From NCBI GenBank assembly GCA_020047775.1, contig JAIFNK010000334.1:1-9391 (forward strand): DNA of 9,391 nucleotides, given 5' to 3'. The notes under the pieces were generated by a model. That model did not search any database. It had not been told where the DNA came from and worked only from the letters and a program-made list of their open reading frames with translations. Positions 1 to 6,200 of this stretch are shown here, piece by piece. The DNA comes from Akkermansia sp. (GTDB taxonomy: Bacteria; Verrucomicrobiota; Verrucomicrobiia; Verrucomicrobiales; Akkermansiaceae). How positions within the stretch are numbered: the stretch's first letter is position 1; each line of letters opens with the position of its first letter. The position numbers and the translations under genes are program-made.

Positions 1-82
1 AAGCTACACGCTTCCGTGACAAAAGCGACTCAAAAAACCAGTTGGTATAACAAAACGCGAAAAGTAATTCGCAAGTATTAAA

Positions 83-107
83 TTCTAATTTTCCCTATAG
101 ATTAGAA
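83..107. promoter_or_regulatory. Candidate operator-like dyad upstream of rpmE
   Basis: TTCTAAT (83-89) and ATTAGAA (101-107) are perfect inverted repeats 11 bases apart, with TATAG in the spacer. An overlapping small hairpin AGATT-AGAA-AATCT lies at 99-112. Type B L31 genes are zinc-regulated by Zur in several bacteria, so a metal-responsive operator is conceivable. The sequence does not clearly match a Zur or Fur consensus I can recall, and AT-rich dyads arise by chance. Confidence 0.3.
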
Positions 108-126
108 AATCTCCGGCGATGCCCTC

Positions 127-155
127 TTGACAGCTGCGCGATTTTAGCCAATCTC
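127..155 (+). promoter_or_regulatory. rpmE: Possible sigma-70-type promoter for rpmE
   Basis: A perfect -35 hexamer TTGACA lies at 127-132. At 16-17 bases spacing the -10 position (149-155) reads CAATCTC, a poor match to TATAAT. If used, transcription would start around 160-165 and leave a leader of about 35 bases before the ATG at 198. The call rests almost entirely on the -35 box. Confidence 0.3.
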
Positions 156-197
156 CGCCTCCCGCCGCGTCGGTAACGTGGCTGGAACTCCATTCCC

Positions 198-467
198 ATG
201 AAAAAGGACCTTCATCCGAAATACAATCCGGTCGTCTTCGTTGACATGACCACCGGCAAGCGCTTCATCAGCCGCTCGACCAAGACCTCCGAGAAAAAGG
301 AAGTCATCGATGGCGTGGAACACAGCATCATCTCGATCGGCATCACGTCCGACTCCCATCCGTTCTTCACCGGACTCGCGCAGTTCGTGGACACCGAGGG
401 ACGCATCGACAAATTCCAAAAACGCTTCGGCGCCGTTCGTCGCGTCGGGAAGCCGAAACTCGACTGA
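198..467 (+). CDS. rpmE: 50S ribosomal protein L31 type B
   Basis: This is a small, basic 89-residue protein of the large ribosomal subunit. It matches the type B (zinc-independent) form of L31: an N-terminal MKKDLHPKY block, [10 protein letters not shown] (residues 23-32), and SDSHPFFTG followed by [10 protein letters not shown] (51-73). It has no cysteine at all, so the zinc-binding cysteines of type A L31 are absent; this separates the two forms. The length is normal for the family. ATG at 198 gives the family N-terminus exactly, although no AGGAGG-like site precedes it (TCC ATT CCC before the ATG). The gene stands alone, with an intrinsic terminator 30 bases after the stop. In bacteria carrying both forms, type B is usually made under zinc shortage; whether this genome also has a type A copy cannot be seen here. 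The symbol rpmE2 or ykgM is used in some genomes. Confidence 0.95.
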   Translation: MKKDLHPKYNPVVFVDMTTGKRFISRSTKTSEKKEVIDGVEHSIISIGITSDSHPFFTGLAQFVDTEGRIDKFQKRFGAVRRVGKPKLD

Positions 468-496
468 TCCAGTCGATTTCCCCGGATTTCATCAAA

Positions 497-532
497 ACGC
501 CTGGCCGCCTCGTGCAGCCGGGCGTTTTTTTT
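497..532 (+). terminator. Intrinsic terminator after rpmE
   Basis: ACGCCTGGC (497-505) pairs with GCCGGGCGT (517-525), nine pairs including one G-T, around an 11-base loop. It is followed at once by a run of eight T (525-532). This is a textbook rho-independent terminator for the rpmE transcript, and it separates rpmE from the repeat cluster and hisF. Confidence 0.88.
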
Positions 533-536
533 AGCC

Positions 537-549
537 GGAGCGCGGGATT
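537..549 (+). repeat. REP-like unit, left (degenerate) copy
   Basis: GGAGCGCGGGATT occurs here and again, exactly, at 674-686, 137 bases downstream. In this copy the sequence after GGGATT no longer completes a palindrome, so it looks like a decayed or partial unit. It begins five bases after the rpmE terminator T-run. Confidence 0.55.
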
Positions 550-567
550 TGTGATTTTGCCAGCTAA

Positions 568-638
568 GGAGTGGCGACCTTATTGTCGCCTCTTTTCCTC
601 AACCGCAGCGAAGAAAGGGACAATAAGATCCCTACTCC
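568..638. repeat. 71-bp imperfect inverted repeat made of two hairpins
   Basis: The left arm (568-595) and right arm (611-638) are imperfect reverse complements over about 28 positions, with GGAGT/ACTCC at the tips and a shared core CTTATTGTC / GACAATAAG. Each arm also folds alone: GGCGAC (573-578) pairs with GTCGCC (585-590), and AGGGA (616-620) pairs with TCCCT (629-633). Two head-to-head hairpin units are the arrangement typical of REP-type or MITE-like intergenic elements. As RNA it could switch between one long stem and two short ones. No coding potential is apparent. Confidence 0.6.
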
Positions 639-673
639 ATATTCCACAACCCCTGATGCGCGGCAGTTTAACT

Positions 674-694
674 GGAGCGCGGGATTCATCCCGC
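674..694. repeat. REP-like palindrome, complete copy
   Basis: GGAGCGCGGGATT is repeated from 537-549, and here it completes a perfect hairpin: GCGGGAT (679-685) pairs with ATCCCGC (688-694) across two bases. A conserved head followed by a short GC palindrome is the hallmark of REP-like extragenic elements. Whether it is dispersed in this genome cannot be seen from one window. Confidence 0.6.
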
Positions 695-704
695 CTGAAT
701 TCGA

Positions 705-740
705 ATGGGACGCAGGAGATTCATGGGACTCATGGGGCGA
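705..740 (+). repeat. Degenerate 9-bp tandem repeat, four units
   Basis: Four consecutive 9-mers share a pattern: ATGGGACGC, AGGAGATTC, ATGGGACTC, ATGGGGCGA. The first, third and fourth agree at most positions; the second is the most diverged. It lies 65 bases upstream of the chosen hisF start and directly after the REP-like palindrome. Confidence 0.45.
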
Positions 741-805
741 CTAAAAGCTCTTGTTCAATCAACATCCGCCTTGGCTCGCACACCATCCCGCGCTTTGCTC
801 ACCAC

Positions 806-1573
806 GTGCTCGCGAAACGAATCATCCCCTGCCTGGACGTGACCGACGGTCGCGTGGTCAAAGGCGTCAACTTTGTCGATCTCATCGACGCCGGCGACCC
901 GGTCGAATGCGCGATCGCCTACAATCTCCAGCAGGCGGACGAGCTTGTTTTCCTCGACATCACCGCTTCTTCTGACAACCGCAGAACCATGGTGGACGTC
1001 GTCCGCCGCACGGCGGAAAAATGTTTTATTCCGCTCACCGTGGGCGGCGGCATCCGCAGCGTGGAAAACATGCGGGAAATGCTGCTCGCCGGAGCGGACA
1101 AGGTCGGCATCAACACCTCGGCTGTCACGAATCCGGGTCTCGTCGATGAAGGCGCGAAGGCCTTCGGCAGCCAGTGCATCGTCGTCGCCATCGACGCGAA
1201 ACGCGAGGGCCCCGGAAAATGGGGCGTTTACACCCACGGCGGGCGGACACCGGTCGGCCTCGATGCGGTCGAGTGGGCGAAGGAAGTCTGGCGGCGTGGT
1301 GCCGGGGAAATTCTTCTCACCAGCATGGACTCGGACGGCACCCAGGCGGGATACGACATCGAGCTCACCGCCGCGGTTTCCTCCGCAATCGGCATCCCGG
1401 TCATCGCCAGCGGCGGCGCGGGAAATCTCGATCACATGGTGGATGTGCTCAACGCGGGCAAAGCCGACGCCGTTCTGGCCGCCAGTATTTTCCACTTCGG
1501 CATGCACACCGTCGGCGAGGCCAAGCGCCATTTCGCGGAGCGGGGAGTCCCGGTGAGGCCCATCGTTGCTTGA
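806..1573 (+). CDS. hisF: Imidazole glycerol phosphate synthase, cyclase subunit HisF
   Basis: HisF takes ammonia from the glutaminase HisH and converts PRFAR to imidazole glycerol phosphate plus AICAR, in histidine biosynthesis in the cytoplasm. The 255-residue product is a complete (beta/alpha)8 barrel of normal length. It starts [11 protein letters not shown]; the catalytic aspartates fall at residues 11 and 130 and the gate lysine at 99, the same numbers as in the well-studied Thermotoga enzyme. Phosphate-binding glycine loops are at 80-83 (GGGI) and 202-206 (SGGAG), and LTSMDSDGT is at 171-179. The frame stays open upstream to about 512, but that stretch is made of repeats and resembles no HisF, so GTG at 806 is the best start; no Shine-Dalgarno is evident. 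No hisH or hisA is adjacent. The last base of the stop is the A of the next gene's ATG. Confidence 0.95.
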   Translation: MLAKRIIPCLDVTDGRVVKGVNFVDLIDAGDPVECAIAYNLQQADELVFLDITASSDNRRTMVDVVRRTAEKCFIPLTVGGGIRSVENMREMLLAGADKVGINTSAVTNPGLVDEGAKAFGSQCIVVAIDAKREGPGKWGVYTHGGRTPVGLDAVEWAKEVWRRGAGEILLTSMDSDGTQAGYDIELTAAVSSAIGIPVIASGGAGNLDHMVDVLNAGKADAVLAASIFHFGMHTVGEAKRHFAERGVPVRPIVA

Positions 1574-2517
1574 TGAGATCCCGCGTTCTGCCGCTGTGTG
1601 GGTTGTTATTGCTCGTGAGCTCCGGCTGCCGCAGGGAGCGTGTGGTCGAGCCGCCCAAGGCGGTGGCGGTGAGGGCGGATGGGGCGGTCGGGTTGCGCCT
1701 GATGAGTTTCAACGTGCGCTATGAAACGCTGGAAGATTTTGGTTCGCGCTCCTGGCGGCAGAGGATTCCGGTGGCGACCCGGATGATCCGCAGGTTGCAA
1801 CCGGACTGCATCGGCGTGCAGGAAGCGTTGCACGGGCAAGTGGCTGACTTGTGGGCGTCGCTTCCGGACTACGAGTTCTCCGGCGTCGGCCGCGACGACG
1901 GCCGGCGGGTCGGTGAGTATTCCGGCATCTTCTATCGAAAAAGCCGCTTCAAGTCCGATTCCGCCGACTGCGGGACGTTCTGGCTTTCCGATACCCCCCA
2001 AGTTCCGGGATCGCGGACGTGGGGAAATGAAATCCCGCGGGTGGCCACATGGGTCCGCCTGATCGATCTTGCGACCGGACGCGGGTTTTACGTTTACAAC
2101 ACCCACTGGGATCACAAAAACCAGCCGTCGCGCGAGCAGGCCTCGCTGCTGATTGCCTCGCGCATCGATGCCCGCAAGCGTGCCGACGAACCGGTGGTGC
2201 TGTTGGGCGATTTCAATTCGAACGAGAGCAATCCGGGCATCATCTACCTGACGGGAAATCGCGTCAAAGTCGCCGGGGCGGACCGGGTGTGGGCGAACGG
2301 CCTGCTCGATACCTATCAGGCCCGGCACGCCGGTGAGAAAAACCGGCGGACGCTGCACTTCTGGGGTGGCAGCCGCGAGGGTGCCGTGAAGGTCGATCAC
2401 ATCCTGGTGAGCAGGGGGGCTCGTATCGAGGAATCCGCAATCGTTACAGAAGAGCAGCCGATGGTTTCCGACCACTTCCCGGTCACCGCCCGGATTTTGT
2501 TTCCGGCGGGGAAGTGA
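1573..2517 (+). CDS. Endonuclease/exonuclease/phosphatase-family lipoprotein
   Basis: This 314-residue protein has the complete EEP (DNase I-like) active-site set: MSFNVRYE (N47), GVQEAL (E84), NTHWDH (H178), LLGDFNSN (D213, N215), VDHILVS (D275, H276) and SDHFPVT (D300, H301). Family members are metal-dependent phosphodiesterases or phosphatases acting on nucleic acids, inositol phosphates or sphingolipids, so the substrate cannot be named. The N-terminus has two arginines, a leucine-rich core (residues 5-15) and SSGC at 16-19, a likely lipobox with Cys19 as lipidated residue; serine at the -3 position is not ideal. It is probably membrane-anchored and faces the periplasm or lies in the outer membrane. 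Its ATG overlaps the hisF stop (TGATG), which implies translational coupling although no metabolic link to histidine synthesis is obvious. It converges on ccoP. Confidence 0.85.
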   Translation: MRSRVLPLCGLLLLVSSGCRRERVVEPPKAVAVRADGAVGLRLMSFNVRYETLEDFGSRSWRQRIPVATRMIRRLQPDCIGVQEALHGQVADLWASLPDYEFSGVGRDDGRRVGEYSGIFYRKSRFKSDSADCGTFWLSDTPQVPGSRTWGNEIPRVATWVRLIDLATGRGFYVYNTHWDHKNQPSREQASLLIASRIDARKRADEPVVLLGDFNSNESNPGIIYLTGNRVKVAGADRVWANGLLDTYQARHAGEKNRRTLHFWGGSREGAVKVDHILVSRGARIEESAIVTEEQPMVSDHFPVTARILFPAGK

Positions 2518-2565
2518 GCTTTGGCAGCCGGGTGTGGCAGCCGCGGGTCTTGCAAAGCCGGGATT

Positions 2566-2592
2566 ACGGGCGAGATGCGTGTTCTCGCCCGT
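2566..2592. terminator. Perfect hairpin between convergent genes
   Basis: ACGGGCGAGA (2566-2575) and TCTCGCCCGT (2583-2592) form a perfect 10-bp, GC-rich stem with a 7-base loop. It sits between the ends of two convergent genes (2517 and 2653), where a bidirectional terminator is expected. Neither side has a T-run, so it is not a classical intrinsic terminator; it may act with Rho or only protect 3' ends. Confidence 0.55.
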
Positions 2593-2652
2593 GTCCATGA
2601 TCTGGCCCGAATGCCGGCCGGGCGGAATAAAGTCCGGCGTCTCAGGCGACGG

Positions 2653-3288
2653 TCACTGGGCCGGGATGTCTTTGAAATCGGCGGGGACCTTGGCGATGAT
2701 GAAGGAGATCACCTCGGCGACTTGTTTAGGTGTGAGGGTTTGGTCCCATGCTTGCATTTTCGCGCCATTGTTGCCGGTGCTTTCTGGCGGTGAGCCTTTA
2801 TTGATCAGCTTGAAGAGGTCCATCGGCTTGCCTCCGAATTTCCAGACGCCGTCGTTGATGGGGAGTCCGGGCAGGGGGATTTTTGCCGCGCCGACGACCA
2901 TAGTGGCGCTGAGATCGGCACCGTGGCAGGCGGAGCAGTTCGTGAGGTAGGTGGCTTCTCCGGCGCTGACGATGGCGGGATCGGTGGCCCACTTGTGGAC
3001 GAGCGTGGAGTTGTCTAGGGTGGCGAGGGTTTTTTCGAGTTCGGCGTCTTTCTTCTGCTGCACGGCGATGATCTCCTCGTGGACGAGTTGATGGGCGGTC
3101 TTGAAGGTATCCGAGTAATAATAAAGTCCCCAATAGGCGACGAACCAAACGACGGCTCCGTAGAATGTGAACAGCCACCAGTTTGGCAGCTTTTGGTCAT
3201 ATTCTTGAATGCCGTCGTATTCGTGTTCCCGGAGGATGACCTCGCCTTTTTCTTTTGCAAAATGACCGCGTTTGGGTTCTTGGCTCAT
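2653..3288 (-). CDS. ccoP: cbb3-type cytochrome c oxidase subunit CcoP, single-heme form
   Basis: CcoP is the membrane-anchored cytochrome c subunit that passes electrons to CcoO and CcoN. Residues 22-31 (HEYDGIQEYD) and the following LPNWWL match the conserved CcoP N-terminus, then one membrane segment runs over about 40-58. A helical, charged stretch (60-92) leads to a cytochrome c domain with C118-x-x-C121-H122 and a probable axial methionine at 178 (AKMQAWD). Only one CxxCH is present and the protein has 211 residues; the textbook CcoP is a diheme protein of about 300. The domain reads through without a break, so this looks like a natural monoheme form rather than a truncation. The start overlaps the ccoQ stop by four bases (ATGA). 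It is the last gene of the operon. Confidence 0.9.
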   Translation of the reverse strand: MSQEPKRGHFAKEKGEVILREHEYDGIQEYDQKLPNWWLFTFYGAVVWFVAYWGLYYYSDTFKTAHQLVHEEIIAVQQKKDAELEKTLATLDNSTLVHKWATDPAIVSAGEATYLTNCSACHGADLSATMVVGAAKIPLPGLPINDGVWKFGGKPMDLFKLINKGSPPESTGNNGAKMQAWDQTLTPKQVAEVISFIIAKVPADFKDIPAQ

Positions 3289-3470
3289 GGGGTTTCAGGA
3301 TTGGAGGTTTCGGCGTTGTTTTCGAGTGGCAGGAATGCGAGGCGGCTGCGTTCGGCCTTGCCGATGCGCAGTGCGCGGATGGTCACCGCGATGAAGATCA
3401 CCGCGAATTTGAAGAAGGCTACAAACGGGATGTAGTAGGCCCAGTCTTCGACGATCATTCGTTTGAACAT
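3285..3470 (-). CDS. ccoQ: cbb3-type cytochrome oxidase subunit CcoQ (FixQ-like)
   Basis: This is a 61-residue single-span membrane protein. MFKRMIVEDWAYYIPF is followed by a hydrophobic segment (about residues 14-31), then RALRIGKAERSRL and FLPLENN. A short aromatic N-terminus, one helix, a basic stretch and a terminal PLE motif are what CcoQ proteins show. CcoQ stabilises the CcoN/O/P complex and is not catalytic. The frame stays open for 30 more codons toward ccoNO, but those residues overlap the 3' end of ccoNO and are not CcoQ-like, so ATG at 3470 was chosen; ATG at 3458 is an alternative. It lies 43 bases after ccoNO and shares ATGA with ccoP. CcoQ sequences are poorly conserved, so position in the operon carries much of the call. 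Confidence 0.82.
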   Translation of the reverse strand: MFKRMIVEDWAYYIPFVAFFKFAVIFIAVTIRALRIGKAERSRLAFLPLENNAETSNPETP

Positions 3471-3513
3471 AGCGTGGCGGGCGGCTTGGTTTTCTAATGG
3501 CTTGATGGCGCAC

Positions 3514-6012
3514 TTAGGGCTGCTTGGGAGGCGATGCCTTGCGCAAGGTATCGGGATCAAGGGAAGACTTGAATGGAGCGTCCTTCTTGATCTCGCGGTA
3601 GGAGCCGAGTTTCTGAAGATAGGCGATCACGGCGACCATCTGCGACTTGGCGAGGTGGTTGCGCAAGGCGTCACCGTGGAGTTCGGGCTTCGCGGGGATG
3701 AAGATCTTGGCATCGACGAGTGACTTGGCGATTTCCTGGGATTGAGTTTCCGCCATGTCGGTGATTTCGTGTTTGCTGAGGGCGGGCCACGGCACGCCGA
3801 GTGCCACTTGCTTGCGGATCTTGTTAGGCAGCGCCTTCACATCAGTCTCTTTATCGAGGAGCCAGGTGTAGGCGGGCATGTTCGAGCCGGGCGAGATCTG
3901 GCGAGGATTGATGAAGTGGTTGAAGTGCCAATCGTTGCCGCGTTTGCCGACGCGCATGAATTTGTAGGGTGTTCCGGCAGGATCCTTGGCAATGGGGCCA
4001 CCCTCGCGGGCGAGATCCGGACCGGTGCGCTTGGAACCCCATTGGTATGGGTGATCAAAGAGCGACTCGCCGAGGTGCGAGTAATCATTGACCACGCCAG
4101 GGCGGCCGTAACGCATGACTTCCGGGACGAGCGTGCGGATCATCTGAGAGTGGCAGTTGTAACAACCTTCGGAGACATAGATATCACGGCCCGCGAGTTC
4201 GAGCGGCGTGTAGAGTTCTTGGAGGCGGCCCTCGATGTTCTTCTCGCGGTTGATGATGAGCGAAGGGATAATCTGAACGGCTCCGCCGATGGCGACGGCG
4301 ACGAAGACCAGCACGGTGAAGGGCAGATAGTTCTCGATGAGACGTTCATGGTAGTCCGTCCACTTGTCTTTCCCGGCTTGGAAGGACTTGTAGGCTTTGA
4401 CGCACAGCAGCAAGGAGACAACCAGAGCGGCCTTGTCTGCATGCGGAGGCAGGAAGAACCAGAGAATGATGAACGCAAGGGCTAGGAAGATATGGGCGAG
4501 CGGATCGTTGAAGAGTGCTTCTCCCCAGCGCATTCCGTCCTTTTGTTTTTTCTCCAGCAGGGTGACCTCGACTGATTCGTCGTGTGGAGTGCCGCTGCGC
4601 GCGGTCATGAAGATATTCACTGCGCAGAGGATGAAACCGAGCAGGTAAAGCGTGCCGCCGAGCGAGCGGAGGATGTAGAAGATCTGGATGCTTTCGAGGG
4701 TTTCCAGGAATTCGTATTTCAGCGTGGTGCCGCCCGGGCCCACTTCGTTGAGCATGAGGCCCTGCATGATGCCGGCGCACCAGAGGGCGACGACGTAGAG
4801 CAGGATGCCGACCATGCCGATCCAGAAGTGCATGTTCGCGAGGGCCTTGGACCAGAGCTCGGTCTTCCAGAGGCGAGGGGCGAGCCAGTAGAACATGCCG
4901 GCGGCCATCAGGCCGTTCCAGCCTAGCGCTCCGGAGTGGACGTGGCCGATGGTCCAGTCCGTGTAGTGTGAAAGCGCGTTCACGGCACGGATGGAGAGCA
5001 GTGGACCCTCGAAGGTGGACATGCCGTAGAAGGTGACGCCAGCGGCGAAGAACTTGATGACGGGATCGGTGCGGAGTTTATCCCATGCGCCGCGAAGGGT
5101 GAGCAGGCCATTGAGCATGCCGCCCCATGAAGGAGCCCACAACATGAGGGAGAACAGCATGCCTAACATCTGTAGCCAGCGTGGAAGGTCGGTATTGAGA
5201 AGGTGGTGGGGGCCGGCCCAGATGTAGATGAAGACAAGCGACCAGAAGTGGACGATGGACAGGCGATAGGAGTAAACCGGGCGGTTTGCAGCCTTCGGCA
5301 GGAAATAATACATGATGCCGAGGATCGGCGTGGTGAGGAAGAAGGCGACGGCGTTGTGGCCATACCACCACTGGACGAGTCCATCCTGAAGTCCGCCGAA
5401 GATCGGATAGGAATGGGTAAACGAGGTGGGTAGCGAGAGGTGGTTGACGATATAAAGCATCGCCACGGTGACGATGGTGGCGATGTAGAACCAGAGGGCG
5501 ACGTAGAGAGACTTTTCGTTGCGTTTCGCGAGGGTCCAGAAGAAGTTGACAGCGAAAACAACCCAGATCAGGACGACGGCGATGTTGATGGGCCAGATGA
5601 GTTCGGCATATTCCTTGCTGCGGGTGAAACCGGCGGGCAGCGTGACGGCGGCGGCGACGATGATGAGTTGCCAGCCCCAGAAGTGGATTTTAGATAGCAG
5701 ATCCGAGGCCGTCCTCACTTTGCAGAGGCGCTGCGTGGAGTAATAAATGCCGGCGAACATCATATTTCCGACGAAGGCGAAGATGACCGCGTTGGTGTGG
5801 AGCGGCCGCAAGCGACCGAAGGTCAGGAATGAGATTCCCTCCGCCTTGATCGCCCCGAAACTGATCCATTCGAGGAATTTGCCGTTCATTTGCCACCATG
5901 AGAGCTGCGTGGCAATGAGAACGCCGACGAGCATTCCGACGATGCCCCAGAATATCGAGGCGATCATGAACTGGCGGACCGACTTGTCGTCGTAAGTGAT
6001 GGTGGTGGTCAT
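3514..6012 (-). CDS. ccoNO: cbb3-type cytochrome c oxidase, fused CcoN-CcoO subunit
   Basis: One 832-residue polypeptide joins the catalytic subunit CcoN to the monoheme cytochrome c subunit CcoO of the high-affinity, proton-pumping cbb3 oxidase. CcoN (about 1-475) has some 12 membrane helices and every metal ligand: H72 and H359 for heme b, H357 for heme b3, H219, H269 and H270 for CuB, and Y263, six residues before H269, at the place of the cross-linked tyrosine of this family. CcoO (about 555-832) has one anchor helix (562-585), EGCYNCHSQ with heme attachment at C617/C620/H621, and the likely axial M712 (GSNMPAY). The linker holds two further hydrophobic segments (about 504-522 and 526-541), an even number, which keeps the heme domain on the periplasmic side. 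The frame is uninterrupted, so the fusion is real and not a missed stop. The start overlaps the ccoS-like stop (ATGA). Confidence 0.96.
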   Translation of the reverse strand: MTTTITYDDKSVRQFMIASIFWGIVGMLVGVLIATQLSWWQMNGKFLEWISFGAIKAEGISFLTFGRLRPLHTNAVIFAFVGNMMFAGIYYSTQRLCKVRTASDLLSKIHFWGWQLIIVAAAVTLPAGFTRSKEYAELIWPINIAVVLIWVVFAVNFFWTLAKRNEKSLYVALWFYIATIVTVAMLYIVNHLSLPTSFTHSYPIFGGLQDGLVQWWYGHNAVAFFLTTPILGIMYYFLPKAANRPVYSYRLSIVHFWSLVFIYIWAGPHHLLNTDLPRWLQMLGMLFSLMLWAPSWGGMLNGLLTLRGAWDKLRTDPVIKFFAAGVTFYGMSTFEGPLLSIRAVNALSHYTDWTIGHVHSGALGWNGLMAAGMFYWLAPRLWKTELWSKALANMHFWIGMVGILLYVVALWCAGIMQGLMLNEVGPGGTTLKYEFLETLESIQIFYILRSLGGTLYLLGFILCAVNIFMTARSGTPHDESVEVTLLEKKQKDGMRWGEALFNDPLAHIFLALAFIILWFFLPPHADKAALVVSLLLCVKAYKSFQAGKDKWTDYHERLIENYLPFTVLVFVAVAIGGAVQIIPSLIINREKNIEGRLQELYTPLELAGRDIYVSEGCYNCHSQMIRTLVPEVMRYGRPGVVNDYSHLGESLFDHPYQWGSKRTGPDLAREGGPIAKDPAGTPYKFMRVGKRGNDWHFNHFINPRQISPGSNMPAYTWLLDKETDVKALPNKIRKQVALGVPWPALSKHEITDMAETQSQEIAKSLVDAKIFIPAKPELHGDALRNHLAKSQMVAVIAYLQKLGSYREIKKDAPFKSSLDPDTLRKASPPKQP

Positions 6013-6200
6013 GGGCGGTTGGATTTAAGAGAAGTTTTGATCGGAAGAGCGGAAGCCGGCGGTGTTTCGAGGTCGAGTGGCAGCAACGAATCCCGCTCCG
6101 GGCTGGTGCGGCGGGCGCGGCGGACCTCCGCAGCGAAGCAGACGATGAAGATCCCCGCAAGACATGAGGAAATGAGAATGGTAAGAGCGAGGACGTTCAT
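6009..6200 (-). CDS. ccoS: Small membrane protein, probable oxidase assembly factor CcoS
   Basis: This 63-residue protein has an N-terminal membrane helix (MNVLALTILISSCLAG onward to about residue 24), then EVRRARR and an acidic SLLPLDLE segment with a basic tail. CcoS proteins have the same plan: one helix starting at the first residues, then a short charged tail with an L-x-x-D/E pattern. CcoS helps insert cofactors into cbb3 oxidase. In many bacteria ccoS lies downstream with ccoG, ccoH and ccoI; here it comes first and overlaps ccoNO by ATGA, strong evidence of a joint function. The frame is open up to 6272, but starting there would put 24 polar residues before the helix. No Shine-Dalgarno precedes either start. 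Sequence similarity is modest and context is decisive. Confidence 0.7.
   Translation of the reverse strand: MNVLALTILISSCLAGIFIVCFAAEVRRARRTSPERDSLLPLDLETPPASALPIKTSLKSNRP

Larger units (their letters stand above)
1..197. other. AT-rich non-coding leader upstream of rpmE
   Basis: No convincing reading frame enters from the left edge. The first ~115 bases are clearly richer in A and T than the rest of the window, as expected for a promoter region. It holds a perfect 7-bp dyad (83-107) and a TTGACA box (127-132), listed separately. A shorter GTT/AAC dyad lies at about 42-51. The gene to the left is outside the window, so its direction is unknown. Confidence 0.5.

Noticed and set aside
42..51. 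GTT-AAC dyad around TATAAC as a Zur site or second promoter
   Set aside because: The outer three bases pair but the inner ones do not, and no -35 box lies at a usable distance.
568..638. Inverted repeat read as an insertion sequence or CRISPR fragment
   Set aside because: There is no transposase, no target-site duplication was found, and there is no repeat-spacer periodicity; a small REP/MITE-like element is the most that can be supported.
755..1531. Long open frame on the minus strand (258 codons) inside hisF
   Set aside because: Its product is D/V/A/G-rich with no domain, and it lies entirely antisense to a complete HisF with catalytic residues in place.
1606..2598. Long open frame on the minus strand (330 codons) opposite the EEP lipoprotein
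   Set aside because: The plus-strand product has every EEP motif; the antisense product is Pro/Arg/His-rich without motifs, a typical high-GC shadow.
3742..4485. Plus-strand open frame (247 codons) opposite the CcoO part of ccoNO
   Set aside because: Composition is that of an antisense shadow, and the minus strand encodes heme-binding CcoO sequence across the same bases.
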